From the NCBI GenBank assembly GCA_003254925.1, contig QANZ01028368.1, forward strand, positions 96,266 to 160,265: a DNA stretch of 64,000 nucleotides, in the 5' to 3' direction. The position numbers were made by a program, and so were the translations under genes. Of this stretch, positions 35,858 to 47,546 are shown one piece after another; the first letter of the stretch is position 1; the number at the start of each line of letters is the position of its first letter. The notes beneath the pieces are model-generated. The model had not been told where the DNA came from and did no database searches. It saw nothing but the letters and a program-made list of their open reading frames with translations. This DNA comes from Chamaecrista fasciculata. Taxonomy: Eukaryota; Streptophyta; Magnoliopsida; Fabales; Fabaceae.

Positions 35858-37157
35858 TTTAATAATATGCATACGTACTCATAATTTTCAACATGGATGT
35901 ACGTTAACATTTTAATTAAAAAATATAAAACAAATCATAAAAAATTTAACTCTCCACAAATCATAAAAAAAATTATCTATGATTCAACTCTTCACAATTT
36001 TCACTGTTGTTTTTTTTATTTTTTATATTTTACTAATTTAATTTTCAGAAATTAATTATTAGAAAAAGTTTTTTAAATTTTAATTAGCTTGTGCGCGCTA
36101 TCTTCTTTTTCTTCTACTTTTCTCCACAAACTATTAAGAAATTTATACACTTGCCCAAGTGCTATATACCCTTAAAAAGAACTATCTACTTCGTCCAATT
36201 AAAGACTGCTATATATACTAATTATTAATTAATTATGATAGCCCTTTAAATTTGGGAGGATCTTCTAGAGACCAATTAAGATCCTTCAAGAGTGTTTATT
36301 TCAAAGACTATACAAATAAATTAAAAGACATTTTATAACTATAGTGGGTTGGTTGTCGATCGTCTGGCATGTCTTCATTATTCAGAAAATGATACTATAT
36401 ATTCCACCAAGCCATGTGTTATATGATCATATGACACTAGTGAAAAAGGTAGAATATGTGTGATGTTATCTCTTTTTTAATTATATGTGTACACCAAAAG
36501 AATGACACTTCTTTTTTGCATGCATTATCTAGGGTTTTGTTCTATCTCTATGTCACTTGCAAGATATATGAATTTATAATATTTTTTAATATTAGATAGG
36601 CGAAAGTATTCTTGGTATCCTTAAAATATGAGGTCAATTTCAATTGTATTTCAAAAGTATTTTTAATCAATAGTACTCCCAAATTTAGAGTATAATTGAT
36701 ACAAAAAAAAAAATGATGATATAATTGATTTAAAAAATTTTGAAGCTACAACTGAAACTGATTTGATCAGGCCATATTTTAGGGTACCAAAAGCATTTGT
36801 GTCTATTATATATATATACAAAATGCTTTCTTTCTCTCTCACTTTTGATCGAAACCCTAATTATATACATCTTAATATTGGTGCATGCCCATCTCTTCAT
36901 GTTTCTAATTATATAAAACTTTCAATGAACCAGAATATTCAAGAGCTAGCCAAATTAATTAAAGAAAGAAACTTATACACCATCATCTCCATATATCTTT
37001 CTTTCACTTTAAACATGATTAAACATCGAACTCCACTAGCTGTGTGTTCCCAAGCACTTCAATATAACTCACCAACCCTCACATGTTCTTTGGCGTCTCT
37101 TTCTAACGCATCTTCAGATATCTCATATATATATATTTCATATATATATATATATAT
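35858..37157. other. intergenic AT-rich DNA
   Basis: No gene or RNA supported. Ends in a (TA)n microsatellite at about 37120-37157, into which the next element seems inserted. The open frame at 36763-37191 is low complexity and not convincing. Confidence 0.5.
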
Positions 37158-38739
37158 AAGGGTAAAATGTAATTTGGTACCCTGTGGTTAGGACCGATTC
37201 CACTTTGTTACCCTGAAAGACAAAATTTAATACTCGACTACCCTGAGGTTTGTGTCGTTAGCACTTTGGTACCCTGTGGTTATTTTCCATCAAGATTTAA
37301 TGAAAAATGGTTAGCACTTTTGCAAAAATTATAAAATGCAATTAAATAGTTCCAAAATTTTCAAAAATATCCCTAGATCATAATATTTGAGGACTAAAAT
37401 GAAAATTATAACAAAATTTTAGGGTCAAAATATAATTTTGAAAAATATTATAAAAAGAATAAAATTACATATTAGTCCTAAATTAGAAAATAAATGCAAT
37501 TTAGTCCTAAAATTGTGTGTTTCGATGGTGAGAAGATAAACATTACAAAGTTTTTGCAAAAATTACAGAATGCCCCCAAATAGTTTCAAAATTTACAAAA
37601 AAAATCCCTAAATCATGATATTTGAGGTCTAAAATAAAAATTACAAATATTTTTTGGGTCAAAATGTAATTTTGTAAAATAAAAAGGAGATAATTACATA
37701 TCAGTCCTAAATTTGGAAAATAAATGCAATTTATTCCTACCCATATTCAAATACAACTACTTCAATGAAATTTTGAAAGTAAACTTGAATAATTTGAAGA
37801 GTATTTCCATTAAATAATTTACAAATTAAATAATTAATATTTAGTTTCACTAAATAATTTAATAAATTACTAAAATATTTATTTTTTGTGAAATTATAAT
37901 AAAACTATAATTTCTTCATGCAAGTTATTCAGTAAGTTATGATAGGAAAATATGATGGTTTATCTTTAAAATACATAACTATAATAAATATAATTATTTT
38001 AGTAAAATATTAACTTAAATTTATTAGTAAGTATAATATTTTAAACACCAATAGTCAAGTATGTTTGTGATTTAATTTCATTTAGTATATTTAATAAAAT
38101 AATTAAATTAATTATGATCATATATTGTAAAAAATAAATTTTATTATAATGTGCCCCAAAAGACTATTTTGAAAAATATAAAAGTTTCTTAACCTTAAAT
38201 GGAAGATAAATCAAACAATAGAGATACATAGCTGCTTTTTGTGTAACAAGGACTAATCTGATAAAGATGAAAAATATTTGAGTTCAATCTGTGATTAATT
38301 AAGGATTTGGTTGAGAGAAATTTTATGAGAAAGAGAAGATTTTGATTCATCAAAACTCTAACGATCTTTCTACAATTTCTTTTTTAATTACTCTCTAGTT
38401 CTTGGAATGAAATTGTAAAAAACTCCCTCAATTGTTTTAGTTTGTTGTGTTTTGATCCCTTTTACCAAAGGGAGAGGACCTAAAAGCACAAAAGAAATCT
38501 TGTTGAGGAGTGAAATATGGTTTAAGCTGCAATGGAAACTAACGGATAAGATGTAGTAGAAATCGACGGCTAAAATTGAGCCGCGTCAGCACTTTTTATT
38601 AAATCTTGACAGAAAATAATCACAGGATACCAAAGTGCTAACGACACAAACCTCAAAGTAGTCGAGTGTCAAATTTTATTTTTCAAAGTACCAAAGTAAA
38701 ATCAATCTTAACCACAGGGTATACCAAAGTGCATTTTCC
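37158..38739. mobile_element. TIR element, about 1.6 kb, in a (TA)n tract
   Basis: The left end GGGTAAAATGTAATTTGGTA pairs with the right end TACCAAAGTGCATTTTCC. The inverted repeats extend about 150 bp through CGACTACC..GAGGTTTGTGTCGTTAGCACTTTGG and its complement at 38630-38680. The centre is AT-rich with no transposase. It includes an imperfect direct duplication with a period of about 234 bp (starts 37322 and 37556). (TA)n on both sides hides any target-site duplication. Confidence 0.75.
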
Positions 38740-39224
38740 TCTCTCTCTATATATATATATATATATAAGGCCATTCTAATGCAACAAGTTATATACGCAA
38801 ATGTTGCATAGCATATATCCCAGCTGAATAGCCAATAAAGAGCTAGCAAACAAGTGTATTTTTTTTTTTTTTGTGGCTACTATATATTATACTTTGAATA
38901 AGTTATATAACAAGTTAGTTTCAATAGTTAAAACTTGCACAAAAAGTTTAAAAATTTGTCATACAGCCCTATGACTAGGTTTAATAAGAAAAAGGATCCT
39001 CTCTCTCTCAATTTTCATCAAATTATGCGTTCTTCTTCTTTTTTAGATCTAAATTTACAGAGAAAATTGTAATATTTTCAACTCCTCTCTAATTTTGATC
39101 TTTTTTGTAATTTTTTAAATTCAGTAAATCATATTTTCAATTCACCTAAATTTAGTGGTGATTTTTTATTTAAATCTAATTTTTATTATATACTTTCTTT
39201 ATAAAAGATTTATTCCAAATTTCC
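38740..39224. other. intergenic spacer
   Basis: AT-rich DNA between the TIR element and the start of the segmental duplication. No gene or repeat boundary is recognised. Confidence 0.4.
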
Positions 39225-39683
39225 AACACTAGATCAATTTAGATATGAACATCTATCTTGAAAAGCTTTTGATTTATTGTCAAATGTATAAAAAGTCCAT
39301 GACATATATTTTTGTGAAGAAAATTACTTCTCTAATATGCTGGAAGCTATAATGGTAAACACTTTTATTAATTACATCATGATCCACGATAATATTAATC
39401 TTAAGAATATCTTTCACATTTGTGATTTATTTGGTTTCTTTAGATCAATATTATTCTTTACCAATTATTTTTCTTATCTATTATTAGATTTGAATTATCT
39501 AATCGACTGTAAGTGTATTTGACTATTTAATAATATATTATGGCTTCATTATTTCTTTTTTTCTTAAAATAAAGAAAACTAAAATACTACTAACTCAAAG
39601 AAAGAACACAATATTAGACATAAATATAAAATTTATTTAAAATTTATCTCATTAGATATGAATCTAACAATATCAAAGTTCTT

Positions 39684-42506
39684 ATGAAAGAGTTCCAATT
39701 AAAGAGAATGGCCCAAAACACTCCCAACCAAACCCCAAAAAATCCAAGCCCACAAATTACCGGAAATCGTAACCCCCTTGCGCCGCCCAGTCTATCCATC
39801 TACCCTACCTGTATCGATGTGTCTGCTCCGTCGCAACCCTCCACCTCCCCAAGCCAAAACGCTTCGAAAAACCCTCTTTTCGAACCGTTACAACCCTTCG
39901 TCTCCCTGTCAACCTCATCAATTCCCACTAAACATCAGCTATCCAATTCCACTCCAAATTCACCCACATCTCAGCCAAACCCTAACCCATCAAAAACCCA
40001 AATTCTCTGTCTCCCTCGAAACTCTTCTCCACCCTCTGTTCCACCCCTTCTTCTTCCAGAACAACCCCCTTCGAAACTCCCCTCAACTCACTCATCGCCA
40101 AAAAACCATCCTTCGACCTCCCCCAGATCAAATCTTCCACTTATTTCAACCCAACCCGATGTTTCTTCACCTCCTAAAAATTTTAAGGCTGCTTTATGTA
40201 AAGATCTTATCAATAAATTCGGCTCCATCCCTCTCGAAGATCTCTCCCATAATCCAAAAGAATCATCTCTCGAAGAGAATGCGAAAATCTCCCACTCACC
40301 CCAAGGAATCTCCATCTCGCTACCTTCAGAGTTATGCAAAGCTTTATCGGAGGAATGGAAGCAATCTCTAATCATTTTTGTCCCTGACCAAGTCTCAAGA
40401 ACGCCAAACCTGAAGAATAAACTGCTAAGGCTTTGGAGTCTCCAGGACAAAGCTCTGCTCAAGCATCTAGGCCTAAATCATTTTCTTCTCTCCAACATCG
40501 ATCCATCTGACAGGTTACGTATCCTCTCTACTTGTCCTTGGCTCCTTGATGGTTTTCCTTTGCTGACCCGATCCTGGATTTCGAACTTCTCTCCCTCAAA
40601 TCCCTCTCGTTATACTTCTATCTGGATCTCCCTCCCCCATTTCCCCTCTGAATATATTCGCATTGATATTTTAAAATTAATTGGTAATGCTCTGGGAAAA
40701 ATTATTGCTTTTGATAGGAATAATTTAGATAAAAATCTGCTTTCTGTTACTAGACTGTGTATTGAGTTTGATATTACAAAGCCCCTTCCCCCATCTATCA
40801 TCTTCAATGGCATTCACATACCCGTTATCTTTGAGAACATTAGCTTCTATAAAAGCCATATGTTTGAAACTACCCCCCCGTTACTCCCAGTACCACCCCC
40901 AAAACCGAAATCTTTTTCAAACCCTCACAATCAAACTTTCCCTCCTAAACGGCTAGAATCTCTTCCAAAAAACCCTCTCTCCTCAAAAACCCCACAAAAA
41001 AACTTTCCATCACCTGCATTTTTCTTAAAAGAAAATTACCCCTCTGATGGTAATCCTCAAAAAGAGACTCAGAAACCTGCTCTCATAAAGCATAAAAAGA
41101 TCATGTACAATAAGGACAAGATAAAGCACCCTGCCACACCTGTCCACCTGATACCTAGTCATCATAAAGCAAAAAACAAAATTAACATTTCTGAGCCTAA
41201 TACTACTCTCTCTCCTTCTGCTTCCTCTATCCCTCCCCCAGCCTGTACAAATCCCTTTAAAACCATCCAACATGCCCCCCCTCTCTCTTCTGACTCCACC
41301 TCACAAAAATCCAAATCCAAAGCCTCGAGCCCTTCACCACCATTCCCTCTGTCTTCTGACCATGATAACCTTTCCCCCATGCAACTTACGTCCCCAACCT
41401 TTTCCCATTCCATGCAAGGAAAAAATGGTCAGCCACCCACCCCCCTCATCGAAGTTGTCTTAGAACTTGATCCCCCTCTGCAAACCTTGAACCCGCCAAC
41501 ACCATCCCTCCCTCTTCACTGTGATCCTAAAGCACTCTCCGAAACCCTACATGGCCTAGAATCCTCTTTAAATACTAGTCCTTCTTCTTTTCCACTCCCC
41601 CAAGTTCACCCTTCCAAACCGATAACCCCTAAGAAAAATCATGCCTGCGAGCCAGCTCCTCAGAGGAAACTCCTCTCCCCAAGTAACCAGAATCCCTTCC
41701 CCCACCAACTCCCCACTCAACATGAGTCAATCACCCTCACCCCCTCTATCAGCCCACAGACATACCCCACAGTCTCCAGTTTTCCCTCTACCCCTACCAC
41801 AAAACCTGCCACAATCACCTCCACTCTCTCCAAATCACCAAAGCCCTGTCTCCCTCCTCATAATCCCTATTCGTTGGCCACAAGCACAATATATGGTAAC
41901 AGACAACAACCCCCCTCCACAAGATCCAAGAGAAGAAGTACTAAACAATCTTTGGGAAGCATATCAGCAGGAGTGCTCTCCAACTTCAGGTATGACCCTG
42001 ATTTGGATCAACCTGCTGAGGGGTCTTCTAAACAACTCCCCCTGGACCCATTGTTGGGCAAACCTCCTAAGCCTTGCCTTTGCCAACAACTCAAGGAACC
42101 ACCACACACGTGCTTCTGTCCTACAGCTTCGTCAGAGGCATTCATATGTCCTTCCACCCCCCCGTTTCAACAATCTGGTGAACTACAATTGGTTCCCAGC
42201 CCCCCCCCTCCAAACCCTCTTCTCACGGATCTTTACACCCTCCCAATGACACACAGCTTCACTTTTCCAATGTCAGGCGCAAACACTACCCTCGTAGGAA
42301 ATCAAAACCACTGCGCACACTACCTAGGTCCCTACCACTTAGCGGAAATGTATATCGACATAGACTGCTGCTTAAACTTCGACATAGGTACTGTAGAGTA
42401 CAATCTTCACCTAAATCCATCCTTTGCCTTCGATCCAACAAACCCCCTTGCTGACCCCCCCCTTCCCCCCTCTCTCCCCCTCAAAATCCTGCTTTTACCC
42501 CCATGA
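39684..42506 (+). CDS. LINE A ORF1 protein (DUF4283-like, proline-rich)
   Basis: An uninterrupted 940-codon frame. In L1 elements ORF1 encodes an RNA-binding protein that packages the transcript. The region of residues about 220-390 resembles the DUF4283 domain of plant LINE ORF1 proteins (FVPDQVSRTPNLKNKLLRLW, CPWLLDGFPLLTRSW, IWISLPHFPSEYI, IGNALGKIIAFD). The rest is very rich in Pro and Ser. The CCHC zinc knuckle that usually follows DUF4283 (CFHCG.IGH type) is not seen; the sequence turns to PLLPVPPPKPKS instead. The start may be ATG 39684 or the internal MAQNTPN (39708). The stop overlaps the ORF2 start as ATGA (42503-42506), which suggests coupled termination and reinitiation. Confidence 0.8.
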   Translation: MKEFQLKRMAQNTPNQTPKNPSPQITGNRNPLAPPSLSIYPTCIDVSAPSQPSTSPSQNASKNPLFEPLQPFVSLSTSSIPTKHQLSNSTPNSPTSQPNPNPSKTQILCLPRNSSPPSVPPLLLPEQPPSKLPSTHSSPKNHPSTSPRSNLPLISTQPDVSSPPKNFKAALCKDLINKFGSIPLEDLSHNPKESSLEENAKISHSPQGISISLPSELCKALSEEWKQSLIIFVPDQVSRTPNLKNKLLRLWSLQDKALLKHLGLNHFLLSNIDPSDRLRILSTCPWLLDGFPLLTRSWISNFSPSNPSRYTSIWISLPHFPSEYIRIDILKLIGNALGKIIAFDRNNLDKNLLSVTRLCIEFDITKPLPPSIIFNGIHIPVIFENISFYKSHMFETTPPLLPVPPPKPKSFSNPHNQTFPPKRLESLPKNPLSSKTPQKNFPSPAFFLKENYPSDGNPQKETQKPALIKHKKIMYNKDKIKHPATPVHLIPSHHKAKNKINISEPNTTLSPSASSIPPPACTNPFKTIQHAPPLSSDSTSQKSKSKASSPSPPFPLSSDHDNLSPMQLTSPTFSHSMQGKNGQPPTPLIEVVLELDPPLQTLNPPTPSLPLHCDPKALSETLHGLESSLNTSPSSFPLPQVHPSKPITPKKNHACEPAPQRKLLSPSNQNPFPHQLPTQHESITLTPSISPQTYPTVSSFPSTPTTKPATITSTLSKSPKPCLPPHNPYSLATSTIYGNRQQPPSTRSKRRSTKQSLGSISAGVLSNFRYDPDLDQPAEGSSKQLPLDPLLGKPPKPCLCQQLKEPPHTCFCPTASSEAFICPSTPPFQQSGELQLVPSPPPPNPLLTDLYTLPMTHSFTFPMSGANTTLVGNQNHCAHYLGPYHLAEMYIDIDCCLNFDIGTVEYNLHLNPSFAFDPTNPLADPPLPPSLPLKILLLPP

Positions 42507-45500
42507 ATATCCTAGCATGGAATATTAGAGGAGCTGCTAGCTCTGATTTTAGAAGAGCCTTTCGTGACTTAACCCAAAAATTCAACCCTGACATTGTCAT
42601 TCTCACTGAAACTAGACTTAGTGGTCAAAGAGCTCACGATATTGCCTCCAATCTCGGTTTTGATAACTTCATCAAAATTGATGCCATGGGTTTTTCTGGC
42701 GGTATTTGGCTTCTCTGGAATTCCCACACTCTCTCCATCGAGCCCCTTGCCTCTTCTTTCCAAGAACTCCACTGTAAAGTGAAGGTATATGACTCTTCCT
42801 TTATTCTCTCTTCTATATATGCTAGTCCAAACTTTAATATTAGACAAAATCTCTGGAAAAACATAACATATGCTTTTAAAGACTTACCTCTACCTTGGTT
42901 AATCATGGGTGACTTTAATGACATCTCCAACTCTAAGGAAAAATTTGGTGGTAGACCTCCAAATAAAAAAAAAATGTCTATATTCAACAATTTCCTTAAC
43001 TCTTGTAATCTCATAGACTTAGGTTTCTCGGGCCCTCTTTTCACTTGGACTAATAATAGAGAGCATGGCAGGATTGTTAGGACTAGAATTGATAGATGTC
43101 ACTCTAACCCTCTTTGGCTACAATCCTTTCCAAATTCTACTGTTACTCACCTTCCTAGAACACACTCTGACCACTGCCCCATCCTCCTAAATATTCTACC
43201 TCACACCACCCAAAAAAATAAATTTTTCCGTCTTGAATCCTTCTGGACTTCCCACCCTTCCTTCCCTGACCTTGTTAAAACTTTTTGGGACAATTCCAGT
43301 ACCAGTATTGAAGAAAACATTGCTGTTATGCAGCATGAAATCTCTTCTTGGAGTAAAAAAACTTTTAAAAACATCTTCTTTGAAAAAAAAACAGATTTAT
43401 GCTAGACTTCTTGGTCTTCAAAAAATTCTCTGCCTTAATCCTGAACCTCAACACTATATTCTTGAAAGAAATCTTCAACAAAAACTATCTACCATTTTAA
43501 AGCAAGAAGAAGAGCTCTGGAAGATGAAATCTAGAGTCAATTGGCTCTCTCTTGGTGATAAGAACACTAAGTTCTTTCATCATAGTACCATTATTCGTAG
43601 AAAAAGAAATAATATTTTATGTCTAACCAGAGATGATGGCACCTTTACCTGGTGTCCATCTGAAATTTCCAACACCATTCTCCTCTTCTTTAAAAATATT
43701 TACACAAGTAACTCCTCTTACGTCCCTCCTATCAACTCCATTCAAAGCCTCCCCAAACTCTCCTCTGTCTCTAAAGATTCTCTTATCGCTGTACCTTCAG
43801 AACTTGAAATCAAAATGGCTTGCTTCGACCTCCACCCCTTCAAAACCCCTGGAGAAGATGGTCTTCATGCCATTTTTTACCAAAAAAACTGGCCTACCGT
43901 TAAAGACCAACTTATCCAAAGTATCCAAAACATTTTTTCCTCTTGGAGCATCCCTCCCTCCTGGGGCAACACCCTCCTCTGCCTCATCCCCAAAATTCAA
44001 AATGTGACTAACCCCTCCCATCTTAGACCCATTGGTCTTTGTATGACACATTATAAAATCTTAAGTAAACTACTTGTTTCTCGCCTTAAACCCCTCCTTC
44101 CCACTCTTATCTCTCCCTTTCAAGGAGCCTTCCAAAAAGGTAAGTACACTAGTGATCTCTTCATTACAGCCCACGAAATCATGCATTCTATGCATACTTC
44201 AAAAGCCAAATCCGGATGGATGATTATCAAGCTTGACATCTCCAAAGCTTTTGATACCATTTCCTGGGATTTTATCCTAAATATGCTTTCTCTCTTTAAC
44301 TTCCCTAATGAATGGCTTCTCCTTATTTCCTCTATTTTTAATTCCTTCTCCTATACCCCCATTGTTAATGGTAAGAAACTCGAATCTTTCAAACCTCAAC
44401 ACGGTATTAGACAAGGTGACCCCATCTCACCCTACCTCTTCATTTTAGCTATGGAATTTCTAAATCATCTCATTATTAATGAAGTTAACAAGAAAAACTG
44501 GTTTCCCTTCTCCTTTAAGAATGATAATAGTAACATTAGCTTCTCTCACCTATTTTTTGCGGATGACATCCTTCTTTTTGCCAAAGCAAATAAGAGAAAT
44601 CTCTCTGCTATCAAAACTTGTCTTACCTCCTTCTCTGCTTCCTCAAATCTCTCCATCAATTTTAATAAATCTAAAATCTGGTTCTCAAACTCCGTTAATC
44701 CTCTTTTTAAAAATCTTACTGAATCCACCCTCTCTATCTCCTCTTCCTCCTCGGTTGGCAATTATCTAGGTTTACCTCTTAAGCCAAATTATAAGATTTC
44801 TGACTTCCAATTTATCATTGATAATCTTGTCTCCAAGCTTCAGGGTTGGAAACGAAATTCCCTTTCTATGGCTGGCCGACTCCAACTCATTAATTCCACT
44901 CTTTCTTCCATCCCCTCTCATGCCATGTAAGTTTTATCCCTTCCCCCTTACTTCCATAAAAAAATCGACAAAACCAACAGAGATTTTCTCTGGGGGCATG
45001 ATACCACTTCAAAAAAAATACATCTGGTAAATTGGGATAACATTGCTAGACCAAAAAACTTTGGAGGTCTTAGTATCAGGAAATCCTCCCATACCAATGC
45101 CACCTTCATGGCAAAAATCCTTTGGAATGTCCACTCAAATAATAACAACCTTTACTCTATTGTCCTTAGAAACAAATATGGTAGCTCTCTGTCTAAAAAA
45201 TTGTACTCAAAATCCTTTATCCGTAGAAGCATTGATAAAGACCTTAATATTTTCCAAAAAAATTTTGTCTGGAACGTTGGCAGTGGTAAATCTATTAATT
45301 TTTGGCATGATAAATGGCTTGATATTGGTCCCCTTAGACATCTGATCTCTGGACCCATTCCCCACAATGAAATAAATCTTAAACTTTCCTCTCTCATTGA
45401 CAGAAATGGTAACATTAACCTTTCACATATCTCCCTGGACCTCCCCCCTGATATTAGAAACAAAATTCTTAGTACCCCTGTCGATATCACTGATACCCTC

Positions 45501-46646
45501 CCTGACTCTATTTCTTGGCCTCATAATGGTAATGGGATTTATAGCTCTGCTTCTGCTTATAAAACTTTATTTAAAGATAATCTTTCCCTTCACCTAAACT
45601 GGATTTGGAAATTAGACCTCCCCCCTCGTATCCCTCTCTTTATATGGAAACTTTTTAACTATGCCCTTCCAACTAATGACACCCTCTTCAAAAGAAATTG
45701 TTTACAAAACCCTTCCTGTTCCCTTTGTTTGAATGCCATTGAAGATTTAGATCACCTTTTCAGGCACTGTGAAAAAACCACCCCTATCTGGCACTCTCTG
45801 TCCTCTGTTGACTCTTTGACACATCTTGATTTTTCTTCCTGGTTAAAAACTCACTGCAATAACAAAGCTTCGTTCCGTTTTAATATCCCTTGGAACTCTT
45901 TCTTTGCTTGCTTGCTTTACAATATCTGGCTTAACAAAAATGCTTTCATCTTCACCAAAAAACCTTTCTCTCCTAGTCACATTATCAACAAATCGCTTGC
46001 TGATAGTGCAGAATTCATCTGTTTCATATCTCCTAATCCCTCTACCTCTGCCACTCATTCTCTTAACCTTCATTGGTCTCCACCACCAAAACCTTTCTTT
46101 AAGTTGAACTGTGATGGGTCAGCAAAAGACTATCTTCTTGGTGCAGGGGGTCTCATTAGAGACTATGACGGAAATTGGATCACAGGTTTCTCCTGCTTTT
46201 TAGGCCATGGGTGTATCCTAAAAGCGGAACTTTGGAGCATTCAAATGGGACTAAAACTCGCCACAGATGTTAATATTAAAAACCTCATCATTGAATCTGA
46301 TTCCAAGCTTGCTGTTGACTTGATTTATGATGCTAATATCACCTCTCATCATCCTTTATTTACCATTATCAAAAACTGCAGATGTTTCCTATCCAGTTTT
46401 GATCAAATCCAGATCAAGCACATCTTCAGAGAATGCAACAAACCAGCGGACATGCTTGCAAACTTGGGGCGGACTTCAGCAACACCCCACACTATCTTTA
46501 ATTCCATGCCCTCTTTTATTTCTATGCATTGTCTTTATGATTTTATGTCTGTAACTTATCCTAGGACTAGAAGACTTTCTATTGCATATCTGCAAAACTC
46601 CATATCTCCCTCTATTCCCTCTCCTTCTGTAACTGAACTATCTTGA
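42503..46646 (+). pseudogene. LINE A ORF2: endonuclease, RT, RNase H (2 lesions)
   Basis: The frame opens at ATG 42503 with an APE-type endonuclease (AWNIRG, LTETRL, MGDFND, HSDHCPI) to about 43200. At 43383-43391 a run of nine A, one more than the frame needs, shifts the frame. Reverse transcriptase follows (GEDGLHAIFYQ, KLDISKAFDTISW, GIRQGDPISPYLF, catalytic FADD at about 44560). A TAA at 44928-44930 interrupts it at a place where the family usually keeps reading, and the same frame continues to 46646 with a zf-RVT motif (CSLCLNAIEDLDHLFRHC) and an RNase H domain (NCDGSAKD, AELWSI, IESDSKLAV, ECNKPADMLAN). The two lesions are the only breaks seen, so this is a young but disabled copy. Confidence 0.9.
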
Positions 46647-47546
46647 GCACTTCGTGCTCTGCTTTTGTCTTTTAATGAATTTCCGTTTGCATCAAAAAAA
46701 AAAACAATATCAAAATCTGTCTGTGAGAAGGCTGTTTAGTAATTTCAACATTTAGGAGGATTAATGTGTGCAATACAATTACACTGACAATGATTATTCA
46801 CACACGCAGGACAACCATTTTTGTCGCCACAATAATCTTTACAATCGTCAACATCTTGGCAGTAATCCTCGCCATAATCGTTTAATCTCGCTGCTCTTGC
46901 TGATTCAGAATCTGATAGAAATAAAATACTAATATAAATTTAACTCTCTTCATCTCTTGAAATATATTTGAAACAATTTAATAGTCTTTTGATTAAATTA
47001 AATATTGAAAAAAATTGACATATATAGCACTGTAGTGAATTAGTGATCACTGACATAATAATTGAAAATTCAAAAAAAATCCTCAAATGAACATACAATA
47101 TATTTCACATGCATGTTTATACATATTTTTAAACTTTCTGACGTATAATATTATTATGAACTATATGAAAACAAATACTAAAGATAAAATTTTACTTAAA
47201 ATAAATAACTTCTCAATCTCATTGTCTATAATTTTTCAATAGTCCATAAATTCTCATTTTTAACAACAAAATATTAGCATACACCTTGATGCATGTCAAG
47301 CATGCACTAGTCCATTCTTTTCAACATTAATAATGTTTTTAATAAAACTCAAATATAAGATTTTATTTATGAAAATTGAGTACCAATTGCTTTAAGTAAC
47401 CAGTTATTCATTGGCTATACTAAATTCAGATATGAGAGAAAACCTTTATATATATATAGACACACTCATAAAATTATGGAGAAAAGAAATAAATTAAAAG
47501 GTATTACATGAATGCATAGAATGATACCTGATGCTATAAGCAAAAT

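Larger units (their letters stand above)
39678..46702 (+). mobile_element. L1-type LINE A, near full length
   Basis: A 7.0-kb non-LTR retrotransposon with ORF1 (DUF4283-type), ORF2 (endonuclease, reverse transcriptase, zf-RVT, RNase H) and an A tail (about 46694-46704). A 12-bp duplication AACAATATCAAA flanks it (39666-39677 and 46703-46714). The uninterrupted site is present in duplication copy B at about 55890-55901, which independently fixes both borders. ORF2 has one frameshift and one stop, so the copy is inactive unless helped. The 5' UTR is almost absent: ORF1 begins 6 bp after the duplication. Confidence 0.93.

Noticed and set aside
36763..37191. 142-codon open frame at the edge of a (TA)n tract
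   Set aside because: Low complexity, ends in Ile/Tyr repeats from the microsatellite, crosses an element border and has no recognisable motif.
39778..42249. Alternative-frame proline/histidine-rich proteins within LINE ORF1
   Set aside because: The C-rich sequence leaves all frames partly open; the frame with DUF4283-like content and the ATGA link to ORF2 is the real one.
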